A stretch of DNA of 64,000 nt from Bacteroidales bacterium (GCA_020052415.1 JAGVPB010000030.1:19112-83111); one strand, 5' to 3'. Counted from the stretch's first letter, positions 8,623 to 19,472 are shown. Translations and numbers: made by a program. The notes: generated by a model from the sequence alone, not told the origin.

Positions 8623-11600
8623 TTATCTTATAACGATGCGTTCAACAGCTTTTCCAAGATCATTTTCAATCACAAGGAAATAAACACCTTTATTGATGTC
8701 ACCTAAATTAATATCCAGATTGTTTCCGTTAGCTGTGGTTACATTATTCACCTGATAAACCACTGAACCCAATAAGTCAAGCACTTTTACGGAAGTATTT
8801 TCACTTGAAATCCGGTTCAACGCCACGGTAAAGATACCGGCATTTGGATTTGGATAGATATTTATTTCGCTGACAGATGATTCAGTCAATCCCGTGCAAA
8901 TGTTTACAGTTATGTAATCTTCGAGAGTAATGGTATGGGTATCCGTCCCGTCAGAAACAGTCAGGGTTACATCATAACTTCCGGCTGAAGCATACATTAC
9001 CGTAGGATTCTGGAATGTAGAGGTCGCGGGAGCTCCGCCTTCAAAGGTCCAGCTCCAGGAAATGACATCACCTGTTGACATGTCGTAAAAATTGATAATA
9101 TCTCCCTCGCAAATATCGGTATCGCTTGCCACGAAGAAAGCCTGTAAAGTGCTTGTGAATCCAAAGAATTCAAGGTAAGCAGCCATCAGCTCTTCCTTTG
9201 TGCTGGTTCCGTCAACCAGGCCTCCGAATTCATGCGAACAGCCGATGGTCTTATATGTACCCGCATCGTAGGCAATGCCTGTACCATAATTGGGAGACTG
9301 GTTTTTCAGGATCGTGAAAGCTGATCCGATAGGTTCAAGATGGTCTATGTAATTATTTTCACCGGAATAACTGAATGAGAAACCCTCTGTGAATGTCCCG
9401 GTCTGACCGTTGACAGTTCCCAAATCAGAGCTGCCATCATCGGTGCCGTTAATATTGAACATACTATGCACAGCAGTTGGTGTATCATAAGCCCAGGTAT
9501 CCCCTCCTTCCAAGTAAAGTTTTCCTCCGTTGTTCAGATAATTTGCAAGGTTTTGTCCCTCGTTAGAGGCAAGGACATGATTGTCGGCATAAATTCCAAG
9601 ACATAAAAAGATTGAATTATATAAACTAAGATCAGCAGGGAAAGATGTTGAATATTCTGCAACTAGATCGTTATTAGCCATGGCATCGAGCATTGCAGGC
9701 GCCGAATTGTTGGTAGGATCCAAATCTACGATAAGCACCGGAATCTGGCCGATAACTTCAATAAATGAGCCTGTCGCCGACAAGCTTAAATCGCCAGTGA
9801 TCAAAAGATTAAAAGTAACCTGGTGGCCTGCAGGAGTATTTATATTTGCTGATGCAGTAAAAATTTGCTGCTCATTCCCGCCGGCATTGATATCGCCATA
9901 AACCTGGTTGGCCACTGTAATATTCACATATGGATCAGTACATGAAAGGGCGCCAGAAACATTATAGGCATCAGATGAACCGTTATTCAGCACTTCGACC
10001 GAAATATTAACGGTTTCACCCGGATCAATCTTGCCATTGTTATTTCCACCGGCATCATCAATGGTGTATGCACCCAATTCCATAACAGGAGCATGCAAAA
10101 CAACCGACATTGTACTTGTCCAGGTGGATTTACCACTATCGGTAAATTCAATTTCCATCATTGCAAGATAACCGTCGGGAGTATTTTCTGCAATCTCAAT
10201 TTCAAAAGCATTGTCGCCTGAAACAGTACCTCCTGCTGCAATATTTCCAAAAGTATAATCATCATCGGTAATGACAATATAAGGATCGGTTGAGGTAAGC
10301 AAAGCCGTTACATTATTTGCAACTTCAGTTCCAACGTTTTCAGCTGTAACATCAAGATTTACGTTCTCACCATAATCCGCCTGTCCGTTTGCGTTTCCGT
10401 TTGCGTCATCAACTGTAAACGAACTGACAGTCACCCACGGTCCTCCGGGTGGAACAACAGTTATATCTTCATAAATGGTTTCCATATTAAAAGCGGTTAC
10501 AACCAGCTTCGCCGTTCCCGGAGCCAAAGTATTTGTAATGGAAACGGAGCCTGTGGCATCAGAAACTGCGCTGAAATAGGTTCCACTCTGCGAAAGGCAA
10601 ACCATAGCTCCCTCAACCGGTCCACCCGGCCCAGTCAGGGTTACATTGAATGGAACACCAACGAGAACAATATTATTTGAAAGAATTAAGTCTCCCGGAG
10701 TATCTGTTCTGAATTGCATTGCAGGATCGCCAAATAAATTCCAGGTCTTTGCTGTTTCCCAGTCTTCAGTTTGTCCTGCTTCAGTGGTCATTAATACCAG
10801 TCCGTTAAATACAATTGAACCTAATGTTGTTCTTCCTTCGGTAGTGTTAATCCCGTTTTGACCAGGATGAGCATTGTAATTATAGCCGCCGACGATCATA
10901 TCATCGAAATAATCTTCGCCCCTCATCGGTGGATTCCAGGGCTGGCTTATTGAACCGCCCAGAAACATGACAGCACCACCATTGCTTTTCTTTAACCAGG
11001 CTTCGGCAAAGCAGTCGGTCGGATCATGAAAATTACCATTATTACACGCTACTGAAAATATGATTGGCAGTTTGGATCCATTGGTAAGCGCATTGACATT
11101 GTTGTTGCTGAATCCTGTTGTTCCCCATGAGGTTGGTGATCCATGTCCGCAGTAATTAATAATACCGGTTCCATTATTGACTGCCGTGTTAACCATTGCG
11201 ATTGTAGCCGTCGGATCATAAATCTGGGATTGAGTTGAATAGGTGAATGGGTTGAGTTTATCTTCATAAATTGTCTGGATATGCTGGTAGTCAAGCTCAT
11301 TGTCATCTCCCGGTCCCTGGTTCGACGCTATGCCGGTAGATTTTTTATACCAGTCGGCGCCCATATCAGGAGCTTTTTCGTATTGTATAAATTTATCAAC
11401 CTGGAGCGTTACATGAGCAGCCGAATTGGCTGAAATACGGCCAATACTGATATCAGGATAGAAATCTGATCCAACAACACAACCTAATTGGGGGTCCATC
11501 GGTGCACTCTGTCCGGTACCGATGTCGCATTTTATATCGGCCCAGTCACCTACGAGCTGCACATATAAAATATCCGAATTTGCATTATAAGCATTTTGAA

Positions 11601-12411
11601 TGGTTGTCTTAACGTTGGTTCCTGTTGCAACGACTATTTTTTCAACATTGTATCCTTTTTCAAGTTTCCAATCAATATAAGTCTGAATTGCCGTTTCATC
11701 CCGCGAGGTACAAACTACAAGGATATCGCCGTATTCACCGATGGTAAGATCCTTTCCCGGATTATAATTTATAAATAATGATTTATAAATCACGTCCATT
11801 TCCTTTAAAATTTTGGATGAAGGATTGACGAGCGGGTTAAAAGCTGCCGTGGTATTTTCAACAAGCTGAACTTTGACATTTTTATAAACCCTTAAAATAT
11901 TCTGAACCGCATTGTACCTGAACGGATAAACATATACCGTGGTACCCCTGAAATCTTTGATGATAAAAGGATCGGTACTGGATGCCAGGTTTTGAGGATA
12001 CCAATTATTTCTCAAAGATGACGGGCTTATGGTATAAGGAATAGTGGAGGGATCCTGATTACGGTAAATAACACCGCGTGAAGGAAGCATAGGAGCTGTC
12101 AAAACTATTTCCTCATAATCGCCTTCAATAATTTTAAGGGTTACATTTTTATCGGCAGGCAGGCAAACGGAGGCATTAAGGAACGGAAGAGCGGCAAATC
12201 CTACCAGGTTCGTTGAAACACTTCCATCGAAAATAATTTTTGACCATGTAACACCATCAATATTGATTTCAGTTAAAGAATATTCACCCAGCCCGAAGTT
12301 CAGTTCATAAACTCCGTTTTTGGGTTGTTGAAAGGTTACATCAAATCCATTGGCTGCAAACAGACCATTGCATGCCAAAGCCATTACAAAAAAAAGTACT
12401 AATTTTTTCAT
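8623..12411 (-). CDS. Gingipain-like C25 family cysteine peptidase with PKD domain and T9SS sorting domain
   Basis: Catalytic-type motifs INYCGHGSPTSWG and IIFSVACNNGNF; PKD WTFEGGAPATSTFQNPTVMYASAGSYDVTLTVSDG; C-terminus INIYPNPNAGIFTVAL...KGVYFLVIEN. Confidence 0.9.
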   Translation of the reverse strand: MKKLVLFFVMALACNGLFAANGFDVTFQQPKNGVYELNFGLGEYSLTEINIDGVTWSKIIFDGSVSTNLVGFAALPFLNASVCLPADKNVTLKIIEGDYEEIVLTAPMLPSRGVIYRNQDPSTIPYTISPSSLRNNWYPQNLASSTDPFIIKDFRGTTVYVYPFRYNAVQNILRVYKNVKVQLVENTTAAFNPLVNPSSKILKEMDVIYKSLFINYNPGKDLTIGEYGDILVVCTSRDETAIQTYIDWKLEKGYNVEKIVVATGTNVKTTIQNAYNANSDILYVQLVGDWADIKCDIGTGQSAPMDPQLGCVVGSDFYPDISIGRISANSAAHVTLQVDKFIQYEKAPDMGADWYKKSTGIASNQGPGDDNELDYQHIQTIYEDKLNPFTYSTQSQIYDPTATIAMVNTAVNNGTGIINYCGHGSPTSWGTTGFSNNNVNALTNGSKLPIIFSVACNNGNFHDPTDCFAEAWLKKSNGGAVMFLGGSISQPWNPPMRGEDYFDDMIVGGYNYNAHPGQNGINTTEGRTTLGSIVFNGLVLMTTEAGQTEDWETAKTWNLFGDPAMQFRTDTPGDLILSNNIVLVGVPFNVTLTGPGGPVEGAMVCLSQSGTYFSAVSDATGSVSITNTLAPGTAKLVVTAFNMETIYEDITVVPPGGPWVTVSSFTVDDANGNANGQADYGENVNLDVTAENVGTEVANNVTALLTSTDPYIVITDDDYTFGNIAAGGTVSGDNAFEIEIAENTPDGYLAMMEIEFTDSGKSTWTSTMSVVLHAPVMELGAYTIDDAGGNNNGKIDPGETVNISVEVLNNGSSDAYNVSGALSCTDPYVNITVANQVYGDINAGGNEQQIFTASANINTPAGHQVTFNLLITGDLSLSATGSFIEVIGQIPVLIVDLDPTNNSAPAMLDAMANNDLVAEYSTSFPADLSLYNSIFLCLGIYADNHVLASNEGQNLANYLNNGGKLYLEGGDTWAYDTPTAVHSMFNINGTDDGSSDLGTVNGQTGTFTEGFSFSYSGENNYIDHLEPIGSAFTILKNQSPNYGTGIAYDAGTYKTIGCSHEFGGLVDGTSTKEELMAAYLEFFGFTSTLQAFFVASDTDICEGDIINFYDMSTGDVISWSWTFEGGAPATSTFQNPTVMYASAGSYDVTLTVSDGTDTHTITLEDYITVNICTGLTESSVSEINIYPNPNAGIFTVALNRISSENTSVKVLDLLGSVVYQVNNVTTANGNNLDINLGDINKGVYFLVIENDLGKAVERIVIR

Positions 12412-12435
12412 TTTATAAAACTTAAGTAAAATTTA

Positions 12436-12464
12436 AAATTCCCCGGTAACCCGGGGAATTGCGT
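12436..12464 (-). terminator. Probable rho-independent terminator
   Basis: Minus strand aattccccgggttaccggggaatttt hairpin just downstream of the 12479-16405 CDS. Confidence 0.65.
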
Positions 12465-12478
12465 ATAGAAAATATTTA

Positions 12479-15400
12479 TTATTTCGAATGAATAATTCGC
12501 TGCACAAAAGAATAATCGGCGGTTTCAATTTTACAATAATAGACTCCCGGCTGCAGACTGCCTGCAAAAAAAGTAAGCCTGTGGTTACCTGCAGTAACTG
12601 AAGATTCTTTTTTCAGGCTTGTAATCTCCTGTCCGAAAGTATTATATATACTGATCTTCACCTTTGAATCGGAAGTAAGTGAGAAGTCCAGTGTAAAGTT
12701 GTTACTGAACGGATTAGGATAAATTATAAAATTTCGTCCACCGGCAATATCAATAATGCCCGTATAAATGAAATGGTAAACATTTGACATTTCCGATTCA
12801 CAACCGTAAATATTGGTAACAATTACATAATAGTCATCGGTTGTATCCGGTTCATAGGTCTGGCCGGTAGCGCCTGGTATCAATCCAACTATGTTGTACC
12901 ACTGATTACCTGCAGTTGCAGATGAAACCATCAGATTTCCCTGTTGATAAACCGTTGGAGTTTCAGGAACAGGATTAACATTTACAGTTTCATTATCGGT
13001 AACCGTGACGCTTCCATCATCTACAACCACATAATAAGTAGTAGTGGTTGAAGGTGTAGCAATGGGATTTGCAATACTGGGATTGTTAAGGCCGGTTTCA
13101 GGCATCCATTCATAGGTATAACTGCCCGAGCCACCCATGGCAAATGCATTTAATTGAGAGCTTTCACCTTCACAAATTAACGAAGGGGTAGCAGTAACAT
13201 AAACACTAAGGATAGAAATGCCTGCAAACGGCGGGAACAGGATATAGTCAACCCAAACACAGTCGCTGCCGCTGGAGACTGAATAATCTTTGAGATATTC
13301 CCATTTGAAAGTATGAGTTCCTGCAGTGACAGGGAAACTGGCTTCGGCCCATGCTACTTCACCGCTCCATTCATCAAGCATTGTTTCGTCAATATAGAAT
13401 TTCAGATAATCATAACTTCCCTCTGAAGAAACCTTATACCAGAATGAAATTTCATCGTCTGTTGAAACATCAGCGGTAATAAATAAGCTCGAGGTCTGAT
13501 CATCATTAATGTCTCCGGACTTTGCACTGTAAATACCCTCATGAGGATTCTGGTTGGTAATTGTCCAGTCGGCGTTTCCACCGAAATCCCATTCATAGGC
13601 GCTAAAGTCACCGGTTTCAAAATCCTCAACAATTAATCCGATTGAAAGCGCTAAAACTGTGTTTGTAGAATAAACACCGGATACCAGAGCATAATTTATG
13701 TTCACCATTTGACCAACCGGAGCTGTCGGACTTACAGTAACATTAAACACAGCATCCATAGTTGCACCTGCTGTAATGTTTCCAACATTATAACTCGCAT
13801 TATTGACGGTAATCAGTGGTTCGACGGCGACTGCATTGGCAATAGCATTCAAAGCATCACTTCCTCCCTCGTTGAGATTGGGAACAATAATATCAGCAGT
13901 TTCACCCGGATCGAGCCTCCCGTTGTTGTTGCCGGTAATATCATCAACCGTGTAACCAAGAACGGTTAATACCGGAGCGTTTAATATTATATTGAATGTT
14001 GAATACCAGGTATCCACTCCATTCGTCACAGCCAAACTAAAATTAACAACATGCTGATCAGGCACGAATTCGTCAACAGTGAAAACAAATGCATCATTCT
14101 CTGTAACGGTGGCACCGGCAGCAATATTTGGCCAATTGTGAGTAAATGTGTTTAAAGCAATGTATTCATCGGTTGAGGAAAGAGTGGCTACCACATTTGA
14201 AGCAGTCTGGCTGCCTAAGTTTTCAAGGGTCACATCAAGATGGATATTTTCATCAAAATCAACCAAACCATTGTTGTTTCCATTGCTGTCATCAATCTGA
14301 AATTCAGTTAGCAGTACATAAGCTCCTGCGGGCGAAGCCACATTTAATGTTCCCATGAAGGGTTTCAGATTTTGTCCTGTAATAACTACATCGGCAGTAC
14401 CCGGAACCACGATGGGATCAAACATAGTAACTTCTGCAAGGCCTGTATTATCAGCAACAGCGCATCCGTGAAGGACACCGTCTTTTGAAATAGCGACATA
14501 GGCATAGGGATCGGTGTTAACAGTAAAGGTCGTTGCTGCCAATGGCATTAATGACTGATAATTTGCGGTAACATCAGGAGCCTGTGAATAATAAATCATA
14601 ACGGAAGGATCACCCATAAGGTGGTAAATTTCCCAGTAATAAGTTTCCATTGAACTGGATGACTGTGACACGGCAAGGTTCCCGGCAGGGATCATTTGAC
14701 CCTGGGTTGCATACCATTCAGCTAATGGTTCGCCGTGATCATGGAAAGTTCGGTCGTAAGAACCCAAATGAGTTGCATCATATACCGGATTAAGTACTAC
14801 TGACTTTGATCCGACTCCCCAATAATAATCCTCATCCCAATAAGTATTGTTTGATCCTCCGATATAACCTATGGCACCTTTATTAGAAGCCCGTAGTAAC
14901 TCTTCACCAAAACAGGTGGCCTGAAAGCTATTAGTTAAACATGCGTTGCCTATCATGAGTGGATATTTATGAGCATTAGTCAAGGCTGCAATATCACCAA
15001 TATTGAAACCCGGATCTGCCCACCCTGTTGTACTGCCATGTGCGGTGTAATTAACAAATGAAACTCCATCGCAAACATTTTGCTTAATCAATTGTGAATA
15101 ATTTGCTCCGCCCGGCTCTGGTTGCAAATAAGTATGTGATAATAATCCATGAGCTGGATTAAAATAATAAGTCGTTCCATAATTGATCTGCCCGTTCGAC
15201 CAGGTTATATGTCCGGCGTCAGCCCCGGCAATCATAACAACTTCATCCAGGAAAGTCGGATCGGGGAAAGTATATTGTTCATATTCGAGGGTCTTGTCAA
15301 TCTGTGGTTGCAATTGTGTCAGGTTGGTTGCTGAAAATCTCCCATATATTACTTCAGGAAAAACATCTCCGGTATAGTCAAAATAATACAAGTCCGTGAC

Positions 15401-16405
15401 ATGGCTTCCGGATGTACCTGAAAAAGCCGGAATTTGAGCAACATCTCCGACCAGCAATGCAAATGTAGGGGCGTTAAATCCTGTTGGAGGATTGTTGTAT
15501 TGCCCCTGTAAATAATTTTTTATCGAAGTAGTGGTATTTCCAACTCCCGGATCATTGGTGTAGGCCTCTATCACATAATATCCTTTTTTTATTTTCCATT
15601 CTATAAAAGGCTGCAGAGCCGATTGGAACATGATGTCAGAAATGATCACATAAGTGACCGGCTCATCCATGATAAGTTCTTTGCCGCCAGGTGATTTGTA
15701 ATTGATAAGCTCGCTGTAGATTCCTTCGTAATAGGGCGAAAACAATTGCTCCTTATTCTGAATCGTGGTTTGAATATCTCCGCCGGCAAAGGTTACCTTA
15801 ACATCAATATTTTTATAAACCTTGATCTTATTCTGAACCGGATTATACAATACAGGTGATATTTCAATGCGGGCCATTCTTACTCCCCGCATTTCACCCA
15901 ATTCCACAACCCTGACCAATTCCTGTCCGGTGAAAGCGTTCACCTGGTAGGCTGCCTGATTATAAATAAATTCAACATCCTCCGGGTTTTCAATACTTTT
16001 TGAAAGCGGTGGCTGAGCAGGTAAAATGAAGTCCGAAATACCATAATCGGCAAGATTAAATTCCACCATATCCTGCGTAATAATACTGATCTCAAAAATT
16101 GCATCCACAGGCACTTCAATAAGTTTCTTGATCACCGGGAGTTTTGGATCTCCGTTTACTACTGTATAGCTATAATCCTCGATGCTGAAAAGTGTGAAGT
16201 TTCCCGCTTTGGTTTTTACATTCATAAATCCAATATCGGAAACTTTGCTGTTAATGCTGATGAATGAATATGTATTTTCTTTCACTGTTAGTCCTCCGGA
16301 TCCATTATCGCTAACGATAATATTTCCAGCAGATAAGGTGAATGAGACAAGTGAAATGATTGCGAACACCATCGGAATTTTTCCAAAAAAAGTAGTCTTC
16401 TTCAT
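12479..16405 (-). CDS. Second gingipain-like C25 family cysteine peptidase, T9SS sorting domain
   Basis: VNYTAHGSTTGW and LMIGNACLTNSF motifs; cleaved-adhesin-like region DFETGDFSAYEWDFGGNADWTI; C-terminus FIIYPNPFSNNFTLDF...PGVYYCKIET. Confidence 0.9.
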   Translation of the reverse strand: MKKTTFFGKIPMVFAIISLVSFTLSAGNIIVSDNGSGGLTVKENTYSFISINSKVSDIGFMNVKTKAGNFTLFSIEDYSYTVVNGDPKLPVIKKLIEVPVDAIFEISIITQDMVEFNLADYGISDFILPAQPPLSKSIENPEDVEFIYNQAAYQVNAFTGQELVRVVELGEMRGVRMARIEISPVLYNPVQNKIKVYKNIDVKVTFAGGDIQTTIQNKEQLFSPYYEGIYSELINYKSPGGKELIMDEPVTYVIISDIMFQSALQPFIEWKIKKGYYVIEAYTNDPGVGNTTTSIKNYLQGQYNNPPTGFNAPTFALLVGDVAQIPAFSGTSGSHVTDLYYFDYTGDVFPEVIYGRFSATNLTQLQPQIDKTLEYEQYTFPDPTFLDEVVMIAGADAGHITWSNGQINYGTTYYFNPAHGLLSHTYLQPEPGGANYSQLIKQNVCDGVSFVNYTAHGSTTGWADPGFNIGDIAALTNAHKYPLMIGNACLTNSFQATCFGEELLRASNKGAIGYIGGSNNTYWDEDYYWGVGSKSVVLNPVYDATHLGSYDRTFHDHGEPLAEWYATQGQMIPAGNLAVSQSSSSMETYYWEIYHLMGDPSVMIYYSQAPDVTANYQSLMPLAATTFTVNTDPYAYVAISKDGVLHGCAVADNTGLAEVTMFDPIVVPGTADVVITGQNLKPFMGTLNVASPAGAYVLLTEFQIDDSNGNNNGLVDFDENIHLDVTLENLGSQTASNVVATLSSTDEYIALNTFTHNWPNIAAGATVTENDAFVFTVDEFVPDQHVVNFSLAVTNGVDTWYSTFNIILNAPVLTVLGYTVDDITGNNNGRLDPGETADIIVPNLNEGGSDALNAIANAVAVEPLITVNNASYNVGNITAGATMDAVFNVTVSPTAPVGQMVNINYALVSGVYSTNTVLALSIGLIVEDFETGDFSAYEWDFGGNADWTITNQNPHEGIYSAKSGDINDDQTSSLFITADVSTDDEISFWYKVSSEGSYDYLKFYIDETMLDEWSGEVAWAEASFPVTAGTHTFKWEYLKDYSVSSGSDCVWVDYILFPPFAGISILSVYVTATPSLICEGESSQLNAFAMGGSGSYTYEWMPETGLNNPSIANPIATPSTTTTYYVVVDDGSVTVTDNETVNVNPVPETPTVYQQGNLMVSSATAGNQWYNIVGLIPGATGQTYEPDTTDDYYVIVTNIYGCESEMSNVYHFIYTGIIDIAGGRNFIIYPNPFSNNFTLDFSLTSDSKVKISIYNTFGQEITSLKKESSVTAGNHRLTFFAGSLQPGVYYCKIETADYSFVQRIIHSK

Positions 16406-16453
16406 TGTAATTTATTTTATATTAATGAACTGATTTTCTTTAACGTTAAGAAG

Positions 16454-16461
16454 TGCAAAAA
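16454..16461 (-). promoter_or_regulatory. -7 box TATTTTTG (minus) for the 12479-16405 peptidase
   Basis: caaaaata on plus strand; TAnnTTTG match. Confidence 0.5.
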
Positions 16462-16597
16462 TATGCCAATTTATTCTAAAAACCAAATTGCTTTGATTAG
16501 ACAATATGGCTATATAAATGGTTGCAGTATTTCCGGCATCTTCAATATATTTTTCACCTGATTTTTCCATTCCGAATTATATAACAATCGGGATCAA

Positions 16598-17848
16598 TTA
16601 TTGGCTTTTAAGCATGCCGGAAATCCGGTTGTGCAAATATTTGCCTGAAATTTGTTTTACCGGGTACCATGCTGCTCCCAATCCAATGACCATTACAATT
16701 CCAAATACGGCTAAAAAATCGGCGGGTTGCATTTTCACAGGGTAATATGGAATTACAAAGGCTCCTGCATCGCCTCCTAATTTTAATAATCCGGTTTTCA
16801 TCTGTAAAAAACACAGTATAAATCCAATCGCCAATCCTGAAACTGTGCCGATGAGAGTTATGAGAATGCCTTCATGGATAAATATTTTTTTTATCCTTCC
16901 TTCATCCGTTCCCATACTGAACAGGATGGCAATATCCTTTCGTTTCTCAAGGATAAGCATGGAAAGCGATCCGACAACATTGAAGGCTGCAATGATGATA
17001 ATAAAAGTGAGAATGAAAAAAATAGCCCACTTCTCCGATTTCATGATCCTGTAAAGCAATTCCTGTTGCTGAAACCTGTTCCTGACCAAAAACCGGTCGC
17101 CTGCAATTTTTTGAACCTGGCCCTGGATTTTATCGGTATCGGCATCCTTTCCTAACCTGATCTCAATCCCGGTAATTTCATTGGTGTAGTCAAGCAAATC
17201 TCTTGTGAATCCTATAGGAACGATAACATATTTTGAATCCATCTCCTGCTGGACAGAAAATACCGATGACGGAACGATCTGTTTAATATTAAACGACTGA
17301 TCGAGTGTACTTAAAGATTTACCGGTTCTTTTAGGGATGAAAACACTCACGGGATTCGAAAAATCATTGATTTTAATTCCGAGGTGATAGGCCACGAGGT
17401 AACCCATCATGGCAAAGCTGATGTTTTCTTTTTCAAGGATAAATTCACCATCCACAAGCATGGAATCGAGCGGGTTGTGATAAAGGAAATCGTTGCTTAC
17501 ACCTTTTAGTGTGACGATATACTGCTCCGATTTGAACTTAAGCAAGGCATTTTCTTCAATCACTTCTGTGAAGCTTATCACGCCCGGAATTTGCCGTATC
17601 CTTTCACGGGAAATTTCAGAGTCGCCAAATGTTTTCCCTTCTTTAACAGTAATAAGTAAATCAGGATTAAAGGAATTATAAAGTGATTTGACGAGATCTT
17701 CAAATCCGTTAAAGACACTGAGTACGACAATAAGCGCCAGTGTTCCTACGGTAACTCCAACTACCGAAATTCCTGAAATGATATTGATCACATTATGCGA
17801 CTTTTTTGAAAAAAGATAACGCTTTGATATAAAAAAAGGAAAGTTCAT
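16598..17848 (-). CDS. ABC transporter permease, FtsX/LolCE family (lipoprotein-releasing type)
   Basis: FISKRYLFSKKSHNVINIISGISVVGVTVGTLALIVVLSVFNGFE; FtsX-like C-terminus. Confidence 0.88.
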   Translation of the reverse strand: MNFPFFISKRYLFSKKSHNVINIISGISVVGVTVGTLALIVVLSVFNGFEDLVKSLYNSFNPDLLITVKEGKTFGDSEISRERIRQIPGVISFTEVIEENALLKFKSEQYIVTLKGVSNDFLYHNPLDSMLVDGEFILEKENISFAMMGYLVAYHLGIKINDFSNPVSVFIPKRTGKSLSTLDQSFNIKQIVPSSVFSVQQEMDSKYVIVPIGFTRDLLDYTNEITGIEIRLGKDADTDKIQGQVQKIAGDRFLVRNRFQQQELLYRIMKSEKWAIFFILTFIIIIAAFNVVGSLSMLILEKRKDIAILFSMGTDEGRIKKIFIHEGILITLIGTVSGLAIGFILCFLQMKTGLLKLGGDAGAFVIPYYPVKMQPADFLAVFGIVMVIGLGAAWYPVKQISGKYLHNRISGMLKSQ

Positions 17849-17850
17849 TT

Positions 17851-18657
17851 TTATTTCCAGGCTTTTACAATCAGTCCGGTGCCGGTAGGATGTTTCATTC
17901 CGACATCCAAAAAATTCAGTACAAGTGCGAAAGGAAAAGTAATGATATAATATACCGGCAGGATCAAAAAGAAGAATCGGGAGGCATTGATGAGCAGGAT
18001 CGGATATTTCATCGAAAGCTTCCAGGAAATTTTGCCGGGAATCCCGTAGTTATATCTTGCTTCAGTTTTCCTGAATCCTGCCATTTTAAGTTTGTCCTGA
18101 ATTTCCGAAATTCCGTACCCGTCCCTCACGTGCTCCTCAATGAAAGATTCATGATCGTGATCATGAACATCGGAGCCGCCCTGGTCGGATGGTGTTGAGA
18201 TCAAAACCATCCCACCCTGTTTTAAAGAAGAATGAAAATTCTTAAAAACCTGCACATCTTCCTCAATGTGCTCCATCACATCCACCGAAACGACCAGGTC
18301 AAAAACAGCATCTTCCTTATAGCTGGTGAGGTCTTCCATGCTGAAATTTACGTTGGATTGTCCTGATTTCCTGAAGAAATTGTTGCAATCTTCAACCTGC
18401 TCCTCCTTGACATCTACGCCGGTGATTTTCCAATTCTTATTTATTTTCGATAAAAAATAAACATATTGTCCGAAACCAGAACCTGCGTCGAGAATTGAAA
18501 TATCACCGGATTTATCTTTTGCCCACTCATTGATCTCTTTTTTGATATGCCATGCCCTTAGCAGCAGCAGATCAAGCAGGTTGTAGAATAATTTCCTGAA
18601 CAACAGATTTTTGTTAAACACGGAACCCAGTGATCTCTTAATCGGGTCGTACTGCAT
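17851..18657 (-). CDS. Class I SAM-dependent methyltransferase
   Basis: ISILDAGSGFGQYVYFL motif I, VVSVDVMEHIEED. Confidence 0.85.
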   Translation of the reverse strand: MQYDPIKRSLGSVFNKNLLFRKLFYNLLDLLLLRAWHIKKEINEWAKDKSGDISILDAGSGFGQYVYFLSKINKNWKITGVDVKEEQVEDCNNFFRKSGQSNVNFSMEDLTSYKEDAVFDLVVSVDVMEHIEEDVQVFKNFHSSLKQGGMVLISTPSDQGGSDVHDHDHESFIEEHVRDGYGISEIQDKLKMAGFRKTEARYNYGIPGKISWKLSMKYPILLINASRFFFLILPVYYIITFPFALVLNFLDVGMKHPTGTGLIVKAWK

Positions 18658-18685
18658 AGTTAAAATTTATCGGGTTCGAAATAAG

Positions 18686-19030
18686 TTAAACTTTGTCATC
18701 GAGCAGCTTCTCAATTTTTTCGATGTAATCCAGAGAGTCGTCAACAAAAAAATGCAGGTCGGGGATCACCCTCACCTGTCGCCCGATTCTTTGTCCGAGT
18801 TTGAACCGGAATTCTTTTGTGTGCAATTTTATCCGGTTCAGCAGCTCGTTTTTATCTTTGGTAGCAAACAAACTCAGATAGACTTTGGCTATCGAAAGAT
18901 CCGGACTGACATGCACTTTGGTTACCGTGATCAATGCTCCTCTGAATAAAAATTTTCCTTCTACCAGAAAAATGTCACTCAGGTCTTTTTGAAGCAGGCG
19001 GGAAATTTTATTTTGTCTTGTTGATTCCAT
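18686..19030 (-). CDS. rbfA: Ribosome-binding factor A
   Basis: STRQNKISRLLQKDLSDIF...VHVSPDLSIAKVYLS...IGRQVRVIPDLHFFVDDSLDY. Confidence 0.93.
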   Translation of the reverse strand: MESTRQNKISRLLQKDLSDIFLVEGKFLFRGALITVTKVHVSPDLSIAKVYLSLFATKDKNELLNRIKLHTKEFRFKLGQRIGRQVRVIPDLHFFVDDSLDYIEKIEKLLDDKV

Positions 19031-19034
19031 GGTG

Positions 19035-19042
19035 CAAAAGTA
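19035..19042 (-). promoter_or_regulatory. -7 box TACTTTTG immediately upstream of rbfA
   Basis: caaaagta on plus strand, 4 bp from the rbfA ATG. Confidence 0.5.
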
Positions 19043-19183
19043 TAATTATCCGGCAATGAAAACGGGATTTATTTTGCTTTTGTTATACACCGTAATATGA
19101 CACATAACATGTCAAATTGAAGAGGTAAAAAATAAAATGTAAAATGAATTGGAAGTCCGTAACTTAATTGAATTTTAACTCAT

Positions 19184-19472
19184 CGTTCGGTTTAGGCTCT
19201 GCCTAAGTCGCGCATATCTTCCGGGTTGGCCTGTTTGTTTTTATATTTTAATGGTATTCAAATACAAGTATCATCCATTCACTTTGGCTTTCACTGACTT
19301 CTATTAATATTTCCAAATACTTTCTACTTGTGAAGTTCTTAAAATTCTGTTGATAATTAGTTTGAATTTATTGCCAACAAATATAAATATTTTTATTGTC
19401 TGGTATGGATTATTTATTCAGGCTGTAGCCTGACAGGATATATTCGACTAAGGCAGAGCCTTAGCCGAACAA
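19184..19472. mobile_element. MITE/REP-like element with ~27-bp terminal inverted repeats
   Basis: cgttcggtttaggctctgcctaagtcg (19184-19210) versus cgactaaggcagagccttagccgaac (19445-19470); no ORF inside; internal caggctgtagcctg palindrome. Confidence 0.65.
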
